Assembly: GCF_007860175.1 (NCBI RefSeq)
Contig: NZ_SJPX01000004.1
Location: 496,001-560,000 of the forward strand
Reading direction: 5' to 3'
Source: Rubripirellula reticaptiva
Lineage (GTDB): Bacteria > Planctomycetota > Planctomycetia > Pirellulales > Pirellulaceae
DNA length: 64,000 nucleotides
A model generated the notes under the pieces. It was not told where the DNA came from. It saw nothing but the letters and a program-made list of their open reading frames with translations, and did not search any database. Positions 1 through 8,608 of this stretch are shown one piece after another. Numbering within the stretch: position 1 is the first letter of the stretch; every line of letters begins with the position of its first letter. The position numbers were made by a program, and so were the translations under genes.

Positions 1-1029
1 CGCTAGCGACGCAAAGCCCGCACCGAAGCATTGGTCACAGCCGACGGCCTCAAAGAGTTGTGGTTTCTGACCGCCCAGCACATTGCCGATTCTCGGTCCG
101 ATGTCCATGTCGACGTCACAAATCGGTCGGCGGCAATTCGGGCATAATTGGCGAAGCAGTCTTTGGTTGATCACCCCAAGCAAAGCGCCCGCCAAGAATT
201 TTGGTTTCGTATCGTACTGCAGCATCGCATCGACCGCTTCGGCGCAGCTCTTCGCATGAATGGTTGCCAAGACGAGTTGTCCGCTAGCGCCCGCTCGTAC
301 TGCAGTCGACGCTGTTCGTGAATCACGGATTTCGCCAACCATGATGACGTCCGGGCTGTGGCGCAGTACCGCGGTCAGCAGGTCGGCAAAGTCGAGCCCG
401 GCTTTGATGTTGACCTGCGACTGCATGACGCCGGGTAACGAATGTTCGATCGGGTCTTCAAGTGTATGGATCTTGCGGGTGCCGTCGTTGAGTGCTTCCA
501 CCGCCGAGTACAACGTGCTCGACTTTCCGCTTCCTACCGGGCCAGCGACAAGGACCAGGCCGGACGGACGATGGATCAGGTCTAAGATCGTTTGAAGTTC
601 CGAAGGATCGTAACCAAGTTTGTCGATCGATCTTGCGCCTCGCACCGGGTCGAACAAGCGAATCGCGATGTCTTGTCCATATAGCGTTGGGATGCTGCTA
701 AGACGCAAATCGATCTCGCTGCCGTTGGGTGTGGTCAGGACGCCGCGTCCATCGGCGGGTCGAATCGATTCGCCCGCATCGGCACCTGCCAGCACTCGCA
801 GATGTCCTTGCAATCGTTTCCCGTACTGGCGTGCAAGTTTTCGCACCAACTCGATCTTCCCGAGTCGGCGGATTGCCACCAGGACACAGTGTTCGGAATC
901 GGAAATGAACAGATCGCTGGCGTGCCGTTCGACCGCCCATTCGACTAAGTTCGCGGCATACATCTCAGGCGGCGAAATCTCAACTTCGCCCTCAAGAGGT
1001 TCAAATTGAACCTCGTTTTTCGTGCTCAT
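1..1029 (-). CDS. GspE/PilB-type secretion or pilus ATPase (3' end cut by window)
   Basis: Read from an ATG at 1029 to the window edge, 343 codons are open with no stop. Walker A GPVGSGKS sits near residues 163-170, an Asp-box-like region and the Walker B region (VMMVGEIRD) follow, and a CPNC...CDQC cysteine tetrad typical of GspE/PilB lies near the visible C-terminal end. The family consists of hexameric cytoplasmic ATPases that power type II secretion or type IV pilus assembly at the inner membrane. The N-terminal domain is short compared with full GspE, so an N-terminal module may be missing or encoded elsewhere. Family assignment is firm; whether it drives secretion, pili or DNA uptake cannot be told without neighbours to the left. 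Confidence 0.9.
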   Translation of the reverse strand, partial: MSTKNEVQFEPLEGEVEISPPEMYAANLVEWAVERHASDLFISDSEHCVLVAIRRLGKIELVRKLARQYGKRLQGHLRVLAGADAGESIRPADGRGVLTTPNGSEIDLRLSSIPTLYGQDIAIRLFDPVRGARSIDKLGYDPSELQTILDLIHRPSGLVLVAGPVGSGKSSTLYSAVEALNDGTRKIHTLEDPIEHSLPGVMQSQVNIKAGLDFADLLTAVLRHSPDVIMVGEIRDSRTASTAVRAGASGQLVLATIHAKSCAEAVDAMLQYDTKPKFLAGALLGVINQRLLRQLCPNCRRPICDVDMDIGPRIGNVLGGQKPQLFEAVGCDQCFGAGFASLA

Positions 1030-1130
1030 CTTGATGTCTTATTTCTGGAGGCGATTCAAATCATCGATGTCGGAGAACAAAAGCAGCATGACTATGGACG
1101 ATTGGGCACATCATTGCAAAGATTTAGGGC

Positions 1131-2600
1131 ATGACCGAGCTTAACTCATCAGCGTTTGGAGACGGGCCCAAGGAACACTTGCAAAAGGAACTCTTGCAAA
1201 GGCACTTTGGATATTCGTCATACCGTGGTTGCCAAAGAGAGGTCATCGACCACGTTCAGGCGGGCCGGCATGCGATGGTCGTGATGCCCACCGGCATGGG
1301 CAAGTCTCTATGTTATCAGATTCCAGCATTGGCCATGGAAGCAGACGGTCGCAACTTGGTCCTCGTCTTGTCCCCGCTGGTGGCGTTGATGCATGACCAA
1401 GTGGATTCGCTGGTACGCCGTGGGATCGATGCCGCATATATCAATTCGTCTCTTGATCGCGAGACGAGATTGCAGCGGTATGCAGCGGTCGCGGCCGGGG
1501 GGTATCGGTTGCTTTATGTGACCCCCGAAAGATTTCGCAAGGACGATTTTTGTGAGGCGCTATCGCATCGTCACGTGCATCTTCTGGCGATTGACGAAGC
1601 TCACTGTGTTAGCCAATGGGGGCATGATTTTCGTCCCGACTATTCTCGCATCAGTGACATTCGACAGCAGTTGGGCGACCCAACGACAATCGCACTAACG
1701 GCGACAGCGACCGCAGAATGTCGCCAAGATATCGATCGGCAGCTTGGAATCGACCCAAATGAAATTCGTTTGTTTCACGAGGGCATTGATCGACCGAATC
1801 TATCGATCGATGTTCAGCCCGTTTTTGACGAAGACGAAAAGATCGACGTGATCGTTCAGACGCTTGATGATCCGGTCTATCACGGCGGCAGCGTGATTGT
1901 CTATTTTTCGTTGATCAAGACGCTTGAACGAGTCAGTGACCAGTTGATGCAGCGGAAAATAAGCCACGTCGTTTATCACGGCGATTTGCCTCGTGGGAAG
2001 CGACGACGAATACAAGATGAATTCATGACCGGTGATGCTGATATTGTGCTAGCTACACCCGCGTTTGGGATGGGCGTCGACAAAGAGGACATCCGGATCG
2101 TAATCCACGCGGAAACGCCCGGTTCGATCGAATCTTATTATCAAGAAATCGGCCGAGCTGGGCGGGATGGCAAACCCAGTCTGTGTCGGTGGCTTTACGA
2201 TCAATCAGATCTGATGACGCAGATGCAATTCATTGAATGGTCGAATCCGGATGCAGACTTTTATGGTCGCGTTTACACGGCGATCGTCGAGCATCCCGAA
2301 CCCTGTCGAGCGTTCGGTTTGCAATGGCTGAATGATCGACTTCAGCGGGTCAGTCGGCACGACCACCGGCTAGCGACCGCGATCGCGATGCTTGACCGTC
2401 ACGGGGTGGTGGCGGGACCTTGCGAACCCGAGTGCTTTGATATTCTTACCGCGTTACCCGCGTACTTCACTGACGACGAATCGCTGGGTGAAAAGAAGCG
2501 TCGCGATCAACAGCGGTTGTACGCGATGGTCCAATTGGCGGCCGAAGAAGGCGACCGCAAAGAATTCCTGAACCGATATTTCATGGGTCCAGACGCGTAA
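1131..2600 (+). CDS. recQ: RecQ-family ATP-dependent DNA helicase, short form
   Basis: A 489-residue SF2 helicase. Walker A PTGMGKS is at residues 53-59, the DEAH box with the RecQ-specific aromatic loop (DEAHCVSQWGHDFRPDY) near 155-171, motif III TATAT, and motif VI region QEIGRAGRDGKPS. RecQ unwinds forked and recombination DNA 3' to 5' during repair. The protein stops soon after the RQC region: there is no recognisable HRDC domain, and the usual zinc-binding cysteine set is reduced, so it is shorter than E. coli RecQ (about 610 residues). It is transcribed away from the secretion ATPase. Start ATG at 1131 gives the conserved N-terminus; no strong Shine-Dalgarno is visible. Confidence 0.93.
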   Translation: MTELNSSAFGDGPKEHLQKELLQRHFGYSSYRGCQREVIDHVQAGRHAMVVMPTGMGKSLCYQIPALAMEADGRNLVLVLSPLVALMHDQVDSLVRRGIDAAYINSSLDRETRLQRYAAVAAGGYRLLYVTPERFRKDDFCEALSHRHVHLLAIDEAHCVSQWGHDFRPDYSRISDIRQQLGDPTTIALTATATAECRQDIDRQLGIDPNEIRLFHEGIDRPNLSIDVQPVFDEDEKIDVIVQTLDDPVYHGGSVIVYFSLIKTLERVSDQLMQRKISHVVYHGDLPRGKRRRIQDEFMTGDADIVLATPAFGMGVDKEDIRIVIHAETPGSIESYYQEIGRAGRDGKPSLCRWLYDQSDLMTQMQFIEWSNPDADFYGRVYTAIVEHPEPCRAFGLQWLNDRLQRVSRHDHRLATAIAMLDRHGVVAGPCEPECFDILTALPAYFTDDESLGEKKRRDQQRLYAMVQLAAEEGDRKEFLNRYFMGPDA

Positions 2601-2682
2601 GGCGAAAGTCACCTGCCCACGATCAAAGATCTGCCGAAACGCGTTCGGCAGGTTTCGTCGATCGCTTGTTAGGCGATCGTCT

Positions 2683-2889
2683 CTAACCAACCATTATTGA
2701 TTGAACCGGCATTACCATCACCGACGGATTGGCCGTGTTGGTGCGGTAGTAGTCGGGTGCCCAGCGGTTCAATTCGATCCACATTGCGATCACTGCAATC
2801 AGCATGAACAGCATGCTAAGCAAAAGCATGACGGTATAGACGCTTGGCGGCTGTTTGCCGCTTTTTTCAATCGAGGGTTGTGTCGACAC
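2683..2889 (-). CDS. small single-pass membrane protein, GTG start, overlapping the upstream gene
   Basis: A GTG at 2889 gives a 68-residue protein with one strong transmembrane segment (about residues 19-38, VYTVMLLLSMLFMLIAVIAM) followed by a short Trp/Tyr-containing tail. A GGAG Shine-Dalgarno lies 7 bases upstream of the GTG, inside the 3' end of the preceding coiled-coil gene, with which it overlaps by 23 bases. The overlap and the shared strand indicate translational coupling and a joint role at the membrane. A longer ATG-started reading of the same frame runs back inside the neighbour and has no such ribosome site. Function unknown. Confidence 0.72.
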   Translation of the reverse strand: MSTQPSIEKSGKQPPSVYTVMLLLSMLFMLIAVIAMWIELNRWAPDYYRTNTANPSVMVMPVQSIMVG

Positions 2890-3715
2890 GGTCGTTCTCC
2901 TGCATGATGCCTTGGCTGTAATCTTCCATAATCTCGCCGACTGAACGGTCTGGTTCGGTCTTACGAATCTTGACCTTGCCTTTATAGACACCGCCACGGG
3001 TGACTTCCAGCATGTGGCCTTCTCGCAGTCCTTCGTCGTATCCGATCGAGACTAGTACCAAGCGACGCGGGCGATCGATTTCAAGAATCTTGCCATTCCG
3101 CATTGGCGGTGCGCCATCAAGGGGTGCGTTGATGTCGATTCCCTTCGAGGTCACGACTTCTTCGAAGCGAGTGACTTGAGCCATCAGTTGTGCGTTGCGT
3201 TCTTCAAGCTGTTGCTTGAATCCGCGAAGCTTATTCATCTGGTCGGTAAGTTCGAGCGTTTGCGTGAAAAGGCTGTCGCGATTCTGTTGCTCGTCGCGGA
3301 CCTTCTGACGAAGTGTCGAGTTTTCAGCGGTCAGTCGTTCCAACTCTTGGGCTCGGCTGAGGTCGGTTTGCGTCAGTTCTTGAACCTGGGCGGTAAGAGC
3401 TTGAACGCTCGATTCGCTTTGCTGAAGATCGCTCTTGAGTTGGTCAAGCTGCGTCTGCAGGGCAGCTAGTGCAGTGCGACGAGCAGCCTGTTCGCGGTCG
3501 AGCGAAGCTTGACTGTTTTCTCGCTGGATATTGAGTTGTTCGTTTTCACGCGAGATTGCTTCGATCTTCGCCTTCAGGCCCGGTTGACCGTTGACACCCG
3601 TCAACACGACATCGCGCCAATTGCGGTGCGAGGCGTTAACGGCAAGCGCCAGCACCATAAAAACGGCACTGAGGATCAGAATGAGAGCGGTGAAGGACTT
3701 CCCAAGTAGGGTCAT
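2867..3715 (-). CDS. membrane-anchored coiled-coil protein, unknown function
   Basis: 282 residues: an N-terminal membrane anchor (about residues 8-28), a long heptad-rich coiled coil (about 45-190, rich in Glu, Gln and Leu) and a C-terminal globular part (about 200-282) with beta-strand character, KILEIDRPRRLVLVSIGYDEG. The layout (anchor, coiled coil, small beta domain) recalls MreC-like or other cell-envelope scaffolds, but I see no sequence signature that proves this. It is co-transcribed with the small membrane protein that overlaps its 3' end. Start ATG at 3715 places the anchor at the very N-terminus. Confidence 0.8.
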   Translation of the reverse strand: MTLLGKSFTALILILSAVFMVLALAVNASHRNWRDVVLTGVNGQPGLKAKIEAISRENEQLNIQRENSQASLDREQAARRTALAALQTQLDQLKSDLQQSESSVQALTAQVQELTQTDLSRAQELERLTAENSTLRQKVRDEQQNRDSLFTQTLELTDQMNKLRGFKQQLEERNAQLMAQVTRFEEVVTSKGIDINAPLDGAPPMRNGKILEIDRPRRLVLVSIGYDEGLREGHMLEVTRGGVYKGKVKIRKTEPDRSVGEIMEDYSQGIMQENDRVDTTLD

Positions 3716-3932
3716 GGGTGTTTTCCGTAAACGACGAGATCGACAAAGACTGCCACGAAGTATAGTTACGCGGAAAAACGAGTGTCAACGAATTCGCCGC
3801 GAAAACCGGCAATGACACCCCCTTTTACCGAAACTGACCCAAATGCACGGCGCCGTTTGATTTCACAGGGAAAATCGAAACGGCGGAACATGCAAATTGG
3901 GCCGAAAATGGGGATTTTAAGGGTTGTTCTGG

Positions 3933-4835
3933 TTAGTCAACAAAGGCTTTTTCCACTTGGCGGATTCCGTGCAGGAATTGATCCATGTCGGCGGTCCGAG
4001 CATCGACATCGGGATTCAGCGCGTGCATGATCGTTCGTGCCAAACGGGGGTCTATGTTGGGGCACCGTTTGATCAAATCTTTCGGCGGTGATGAATCGTG
4101 TTGCAGGGCGGCTCGACCATTCAACATTTGGCTCTGCCACGGGTGCTCGAAACAGCACAGGCAGTAACACGTGACGCCGAATGAAAAAATATCGACTCGC
4201 TTGTCGGTCGGTCGGCGTCGGACAATTTCCGGCGACATGTATAGCGGCGTGCCGGTACGGTTTCCGGCCACCATGAATGGAGCGGTCGCTGGCACGGTCA
4301 ACCCAAAGTCGATCAGTTTCACGCCTGTCGTTTCCGGCAAGCAAATGAAGTTTCGCGGGCAAATGTCGCGGTGAATGAACCCTTGGTCGTGGACGTATTT
4401 CAGAGCTTCCGCCATGTCGCGGATCATCAGCATCCGTCGGCCTTTGACGTGATGTTCCTGATGTTGAACGACGATATTTTGAAGGCTAGGACCGCCGATG
4501 TATTCCATCACGAGCACCGGCTCACCCTTGAGCGAAAAGCCGATTTCGTAGGTTTCGACGACCTTCGGATGCTTCATCATCATCGCGATTTGGCCTTCGG
4601 ATGGTTTGCCGAGTCCTTTGAAACGGGCCTCGAACAATTCCATCTTTTCAATATCAAGAACCTTAACTCCGACCATGCGGTCGTTGTGTTCCCGGTCTTT
4701 CGCGACGAAAAAGTTCGCCATTGTTCCGGTAACGGCCGTTCTTTGACGGGAAAACCGTCCCGCTACGTCAATCCGGCCACCGGTTCCGCCACCGCTGGAC
4801 TTGAACGCCGACTTGATGGAATCGAACAGGCTCAT
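3933..4835 (-). CDS. serine/threonine protein kinase
   Basis: 300 residues forming almost only a kinase domain: catalytic Lys in VGVKVL (K58), HRD at 155-157 within HRDICPRN, DFG at 176-178, and an APE-like SPE after the activation loop. It transfers phosphate from ATP to Ser/Thr of unknown protein targets. It has no transmembrane segment or sensor domain, unlike many planctomycete kinases, so it is probably cytosolic. The N-terminal 30 residues are Gly/Ser rich. The glycine-rich loop is unusual (no clear GxGxxG), but the HRD, N and DFG residues expected for activity are present. The gene stands alone. Confidence 0.9.
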   Translation of the reverse strand: MSLFDSIKSAFKSSGGGTGGRIDVAGRFSRQRTAVTGTMANFFVAKDREHNDRMVGVKVLDIEKMELFEARFKGLGKPSEGQIAMMMKHPKVVETYEIGFSLKGEPVLVMEYIGGPSLQNIVVQHQEHHVKGRRMLMIRDMAEALKYVHDQGFIHRDICPRNFICLPETTGVKLIDFGLTVPATAPFMVAGNRTGTPLYMSPEIVRRRPTDKRVDIFSFGVTCYCLCCFEHPWQSQMLNGRAALQHDSSPPKDLIKRCPNIDPRLARTIMHALNPDVDARTADMDQFLHGIRQVEKAFVD

Positions 4836-5106
4836 CGGAATTGGTGATCAGGGTTCAGGTATCAGGAGCAAAATTCGGACGCGTAGGCTCGTCGAAACCC
4901 CACGCCCACTTATTCTAGTTTACGCATTTTGTTTTGAGCTTGGCACTGCAATCCTAAATCTGAATTGCAACAATCTGGCTGCGCGTAAGTCCACTAGGCG
5001 GCGCGACTCGAGGCTGATGCCTTAGATATCGGCTGTTTGGCCGTTTTGCATGCGTCGCTTTGCTCGTTAACACCGCTTGCGATGGCCAGCCGGCGGTCGG
5101 ATGCGG

Positions 5107-5991
5107 CTATTTTCCGCAATAGTCGATGGCTCGGGCGATCTCGCTTTTCAAATTTTTGCGAGTCACGATTCGATCCACATAGCCATGTTCGAGCAGAAAT
5201 TCGCTGGTTTGGAAGCCTTCGGGCAATTCGATTCCGATCGTCGCCTTGATCGTTCGCGGACCAGCAAATCCAATCAAAGCCTTGGGTTCGGCGAAAACCA
5301 GATCGCCCAGCGACGCAAAGCTCGCCGCGACACCGCCCATCGTCGGATTCGTCAGCACGCTGATGTACAGCCCGCCCGATTCGTCGTAGCGCGCCAAAGC
5401 GGCTGATACTTTTGCCATCTGCATCAGCGATAGGATGCCCTCGTGCATGCGGGCGCCACCGCCCGAAGCGGAGATGATGATCAGCGGAAGCCCGTCATCG
5501 GTGGCTCGTTCGATCAATCGAGCGAGTCGCTCGCCGACCACTGAACCCATGCTTCCCATGATGAACGCACTGTCGGTGACAGCAAACGCAACACGTCGTG
5601 CTCGGATCATTCCGACGCCCGTCATCGCGGCATCGGTCAGTCCGGTGCGTTTTTGTTCGCCTACCAAGCGGTCGGCGTATTTGCGGCGATCCGAAAATTC
5701 TAACGGATCAACTGGACGAAGCGCCTCGTCCATCGGTTCGAACGTGCCCTCGTCTAAGACCTGGGCAATTCGGTCCTTGGCGGAAACATAGAAGTGATGG
5801 TCGCACTTCGGGCAAACGTTTAACCGCTGCTCAACTTCTTTTTTGTAAACCGACGATCCACATCCTGGACACTTCAACCACAATCCTTCTGGCACGCCGC
5901 GTTTCTTTGGTGGCACGGGCGCATCGGCAGACGACGCAGGTGTTTCCTCGGACATCGCGGGACCAGCAGAGTTGGAATCGACGGTAGACAT
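5107..5991 (-). CDS. accD: acetyl-CoA carboxylase carboxyltransferase subunit beta
   Basis: 294 residues. The N-terminal four-cysteine zinc ribbon is visible (CPGCG at 41-45, CPKC at 60-63), followed by the crotonase-fold carboxyltransferase core with [12 protein letters not shown] and [12 protein letters not shown]. AccD with AccA moves the carboxyl group from biotin on AccB to acetyl-CoA, giving malonyl-CoA, the committed step of fatty-acid synthesis. Length is usual. The first 30 residues are a low-complexity extension (Ser/Ala/Pro rich). The start ATG at 5991 lies 6 bases beyond the stop of the tiny basic gene upstream on the same strand. Confidence 0.96.
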   Translation of the reverse strand: MSTVDSNSAGPAMSEETPASSADAPVPPKKRGVPEGLWLKCPGCGSSVYKKEVEQRLNVCPKCDHHFYVSAKDRIAQVLDEGTFEPMDEALRPVDPLEFSDRRKYADRLVGEQKRTGLTDAAMTGVGMIRARRVAFAVTDSAFIMGSMGSVVGERLARLIERATDDGLPLIIISASGGGARMHEGILSLMQMAKVSAALARYDESGGLYISVLTNPTMGGVAASFASLGDLVFAEPKALIGFAGPRTIKATIGIELPEGFQTSEFLLEHGYVDRIVTRKNLKSEIARAIDYCGK

Positions 5992-5997
5992 TCAGAA

Positions 5998-6087
5998 TTA
6001 TTTCTTGCGGTGACGAATCTTGGCTCGCATACGGCGTTTCTTACGTCCTACTTTTCGTCGACCTTTTCCCGTTCTCTTAGTACCCAC
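5998..6087 (-). CDS. tiny basic AURKAIP1/COX24-like ribosomal protein
   Basis: A GTG at 6087 with a GGGAG ribosome site about 10 bases upstream opens 29 codons ending at 5998. The product is almost half Lys/Arg, with the run KKRRMRAKIRHRK near the C-terminus. This resembles the AURKAIP1/COX24 domain of very short bacterial proteins (basic KRMRKKKHRK-type motif) thought to bind rRNA. It is immediately upstream of accD on the same strand and probably co-transcribed. The resemblance is by motif and size only, so the family call is moderate, but the ribosome site, composition and gene fit make it a credible gene. Confidence 0.68.
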   Translation of the reverse strand: MGTKRTGKGRRKVGRKKRRMRAKIRHRKK

Positions 6088-6349
6088 CTAGTCTAATCTC
6101 CCATGGTTTTGCGTCGAAAACAGAGTGTCATTCGACATCAAGGCTGAACAATTCCCTCACTATAAATGCAACTGAGGGTCGCGTAGCGTACCAAATCGCA
6201 GCTACAGGGCAAGTCGGATACGGAAATCGCTATCCATCGGCCCAAGCGGCCAGCACGTTATCCAGGAATCCTGCGGCGCGTCCAGATTCCTTGACCCGGT
6301 CTGATCGCGGTCTTACGATCCCAAAACCCCAATCGGAGACGAATCCAAT

Positions 6350-7780
6350 ATGTTGCTGCGAACAATCGAATGCTGCCTGCGCAGATGGATGATGGCTTCC
6401 GCCTTCGTTTTTGCCGCGGTCCACGCCGAAAGCAATTCGGTCATTGCCGACACTGTCCTGCCAAGTTCGCCGGACGATCAGGCTGGTGACCAGACCGGTG
6501 ACCAGACCGGTGACCAGGCTGGGCAGGTTCCGGATGGACCGTTTGTGCCGCGGCCGTTTTGGCGAAAAAAAGGCGACTCGCCCACGTTTGCTCCCGATTG
6601 GTACGCCAATCGAGGCGAGGCAACGGTCGAGGTTCATTTTGACTCTTCGAAAACCGCTGCCCAAAACGGCGAGCTGTTGAAAAGGACGCTGAGCAATCTG
6701 TCGGCGGGCGACCATGTTCGAATCCATGCGGGCACCTACGTTGTCGATTCTCTGTTGGTGATCCAAGCCCAGGGGACTCGGTCATTTCCCGTCACCATTG
6801 AAGGTGCCCCCGGCGAAGAAGTGATCGTCACTCGATCGGATGCGCGTCAGAACGCCTTGAACGTCGACCGTTCGGAATACTTGATCGTGGAACGTCTGAC
6901 ACTCCGCGGGGGCTCGACAGGTTTGAAGCTGCAGAGCGCCAATCACTTCATGTTGCATGACGTTGAAATTGTTGGCACCGCAAACAATGCGATCGCCGCA
7001 AATTCGGCGAGCACGTCATATCTGTATTTTATCGACAATGAAATTCATGACACGGCCAGCCATGGCGAAGGCTTTTATCTAGGGTCGCACGATGGCCAGT
7101 TCGTCACTCACCACACCTTTGTGATCGGCAACTATATCCACGATCTAAACCACTCCGACGTTGACCAAGGCGACGGAGTCGAGATCAAAGACGGATCGTA
7201 TGCAGTAATAATTAAGCAGAATTTCATCCGCGGGACGAAGTATCCGGGCATCATCGTCTATCGAACCGGCCGAGAGCCTGCCGATCGCAACGTGATCGAA
7301 GAAAACGTGATCCTTGATTCGGGGGACAACGCGATTCAAGCAACCGCCGATGCAATCATTCGTAACAACTTGATCATCACCGGCGTTATCGGAATCATGT
7401 CCAAGCCCTCGGGCACGGCTCCACGAGACCTGACGATCGTCAACAATACGATCATTGCCAAAGGTGACGCGATCAAAACCATCGATTGGGACACGCCTGA
7501 ATCAACGGGCATCCGTGTTGCCAACAATGCCATCTTTACGCAGTCCGGTCGCGCAGTCGCCAACGGATTCGGCAACGCCCGTTCCACCGCCAACGTGGTC
7601 GTGAGTGAACTGTCGAAGACGTTCAAGAATGTCCAGTTGGATGGTAGCGGTTTGGACGCGAATCCGTTGGAAACGTCAAATCTAGTGGGCGTCGCAAACG
7701 CAGCAGACTTGCCAGGGCACGATCTGTCGGGACGCGTACGCACAGGCTCGTCTGATGTCGGTGCACTCGGCATACGCTAA
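6350..7780 (+). CDS. secreted right-handed parallel beta-helix protein
   Basis: 476 residues. An N-terminal hydrophobic stretch (about 12-25) reads as a signal peptide. A DQ/TG-rich linker made by 12-bp repeats follows, then from about residue 85 a beta-helix with repeated short strands and Asn ladders (VNNTII, VANNAIF, IRNNLI, IEENVIL). This fold is shared by pectate lyases, chondroitinase B and other polysaccharide-degrading or surface proteins. The motif EIHDTASHGEGFYLGS is of the kind found in PbH1 right-handed helices. No lyase active site can be named from sequence alone. Start ATG 6350 gives the signal peptide. Confidence 0.85.
   Translation: MLLRTIECCLRRWMMASAFVFAAVHAESNSVIADTVLPSSPDDQAGDQTGDQTGDQAGQVPDGPFVPRPFWRKKGDSPTFAPDWYANRGEATVEVHFDSSKTAAQNGELLKRTLSNLSAGDHVRIHAGTYVVDSLLVIQAQGTRSFPVTIEGAPGEEVIVTRSDARQNALNVDRSEYLIVERLTLRGGSTGLKLQSANHFMLHDVEIVGTANNAIAANSASTSYLYFIDNEIHDTASHGEGFYLGSHDGQFVTHHTFVIGNYIHDLNHSDVDQGDGVEIKDGSYAVIIKQNFIRGTKYPGIIVYRTGREPADRNVIEENVILDSGDNAIQATADAIIRNNLIITGVIGIMSKPSGTAPRDLTIVNNTIIAKGDAIKTIDWDTPESTGIRVANNAIFTQSGRAVANGFGNARSTANVVVSELSKTFKNVQLDGSGLDANPLETSNLVGVANAADLPGHDLSGRVRTGSSDVGALGIR
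6473..6520 (+). repeat. four 12-bp tandem units coding a GDQT/GDQA linker
   Basis: Three near-identical units of GGTGACCAGACC start at 6485, 6497 and 6509 (the last ends GGCT), preceded by a decayed unit at 6473. They encode the linker between signal peptide and beta-helix. The units are in frame, so copy-number change would lengthen or shorten the linker without a frameshift. Confidence 0.9.
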
Positions 7781-7861
7781 CAAGTAGAACGCGAAAACAG
7801 GATGAGTGATTTTCATTGGTCAGGTCCTCTAGTGCCTGTCGTTTCGCGACGGTGTAACTGA

Positions 7862-8494
7862 ATGGGCATCGATGCAGCGACAGGTTCACAGGCATCCTTG
7901 CAGCTGCCCGAACGCGTGATCTTGATCCCCGGTTTGCTTGAGCCTCGGCCGTTCCTTTGGCCTTTGCAAGGTAGCCTGGCTCGTCATGGTTTTCGGGCTG
8001 AATGTTGGCGAGATCGAGTGGTATTTCGCAACTTGGAACGCAGTGTCGATCGATTGTCTGCCGCGATCGCAGGCGATGCGAATCAAGACGGTTCCATTGG
8101 GATCGTGACTCACAGCTTTGGTGATTGGGTCGCACGTGCAGCAATCGCTAAATCACGCCGACATCGTGTGACGGCGATGGTGTCGTTGGCTCCTGTGATG
8201 CGCGCCGGGTTCTTTCCCAGTCTGCTGTACGGAGTGACTTGGAATCTGATCCCCGAAATCAAGATCATCATGAACCGAGTCGATGCGTCGGCGAACCTTG
8301 ATTGTGACGATCGAGTTCGCCGATTGGTGGTGTGGTCGCGGTTCGATGAAAGCTTACGGTCGGTGTCGTTGGATCACGTTCGTAATCTGCAAGTTCGACG
8401 TGTGTTTGCGACGCATCTTACAATCGTTTGCCAGCCGAACGTGTTGAAGCTGACGCGGCAATTTCTGCTTTCCGGCAACCAATTTTCGAAATAA
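7862..8494 (+). CDS. alpha/beta hydrolase (lipase-like)
   Basis: 210 residues with the hydrolase layout: an early beta strand and oxyanion region VILIPGLLEPRPFLW (19-33) and a nucleophile elbow THSFGDW with the serine at 85. It resembles small lipases and PGAP1-like esterases; the elbow is HSFGD rather than the classic GxSxG, the first Gly being replaced by Thr/His context. An acid and a histidine for the triad are plausible (D127 region, H182) but not certain. No signal peptide, so probably cytosolic. The substrate is unknown. It is a single gene between two secreted-protein genes. Confidence 0.72.
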   Translation: MGIDAATGSQASLQLPERVILIPGLLEPRPFLWPLQGSLARHGFRAECWRDRVVFRNLERSVDRLSAAIAGDANQDGSIGIVTHSFGDWVARAAIAKSRRHRVTAMVSLAPVMRAGFFPSLLYGVTWNLIPEIKIIMNRVDASANLDCDDRVRRLVVWSRFDESLRSVSLDHVRNLQVRRVFATHLTIVCQPNVLKLTRQFLLSGNQFSK

Positions 8495-8608
8495 AACGAC
8501 ATCGCGTTTGCGATGTCGGGTCAGGGGGCCGGGCATATTCATTGGAACGCAATCGGGTTGTTGGTAGACTACCTGTACATCCCTCTCATTTGAATCGAGA
8601 AACATTCT

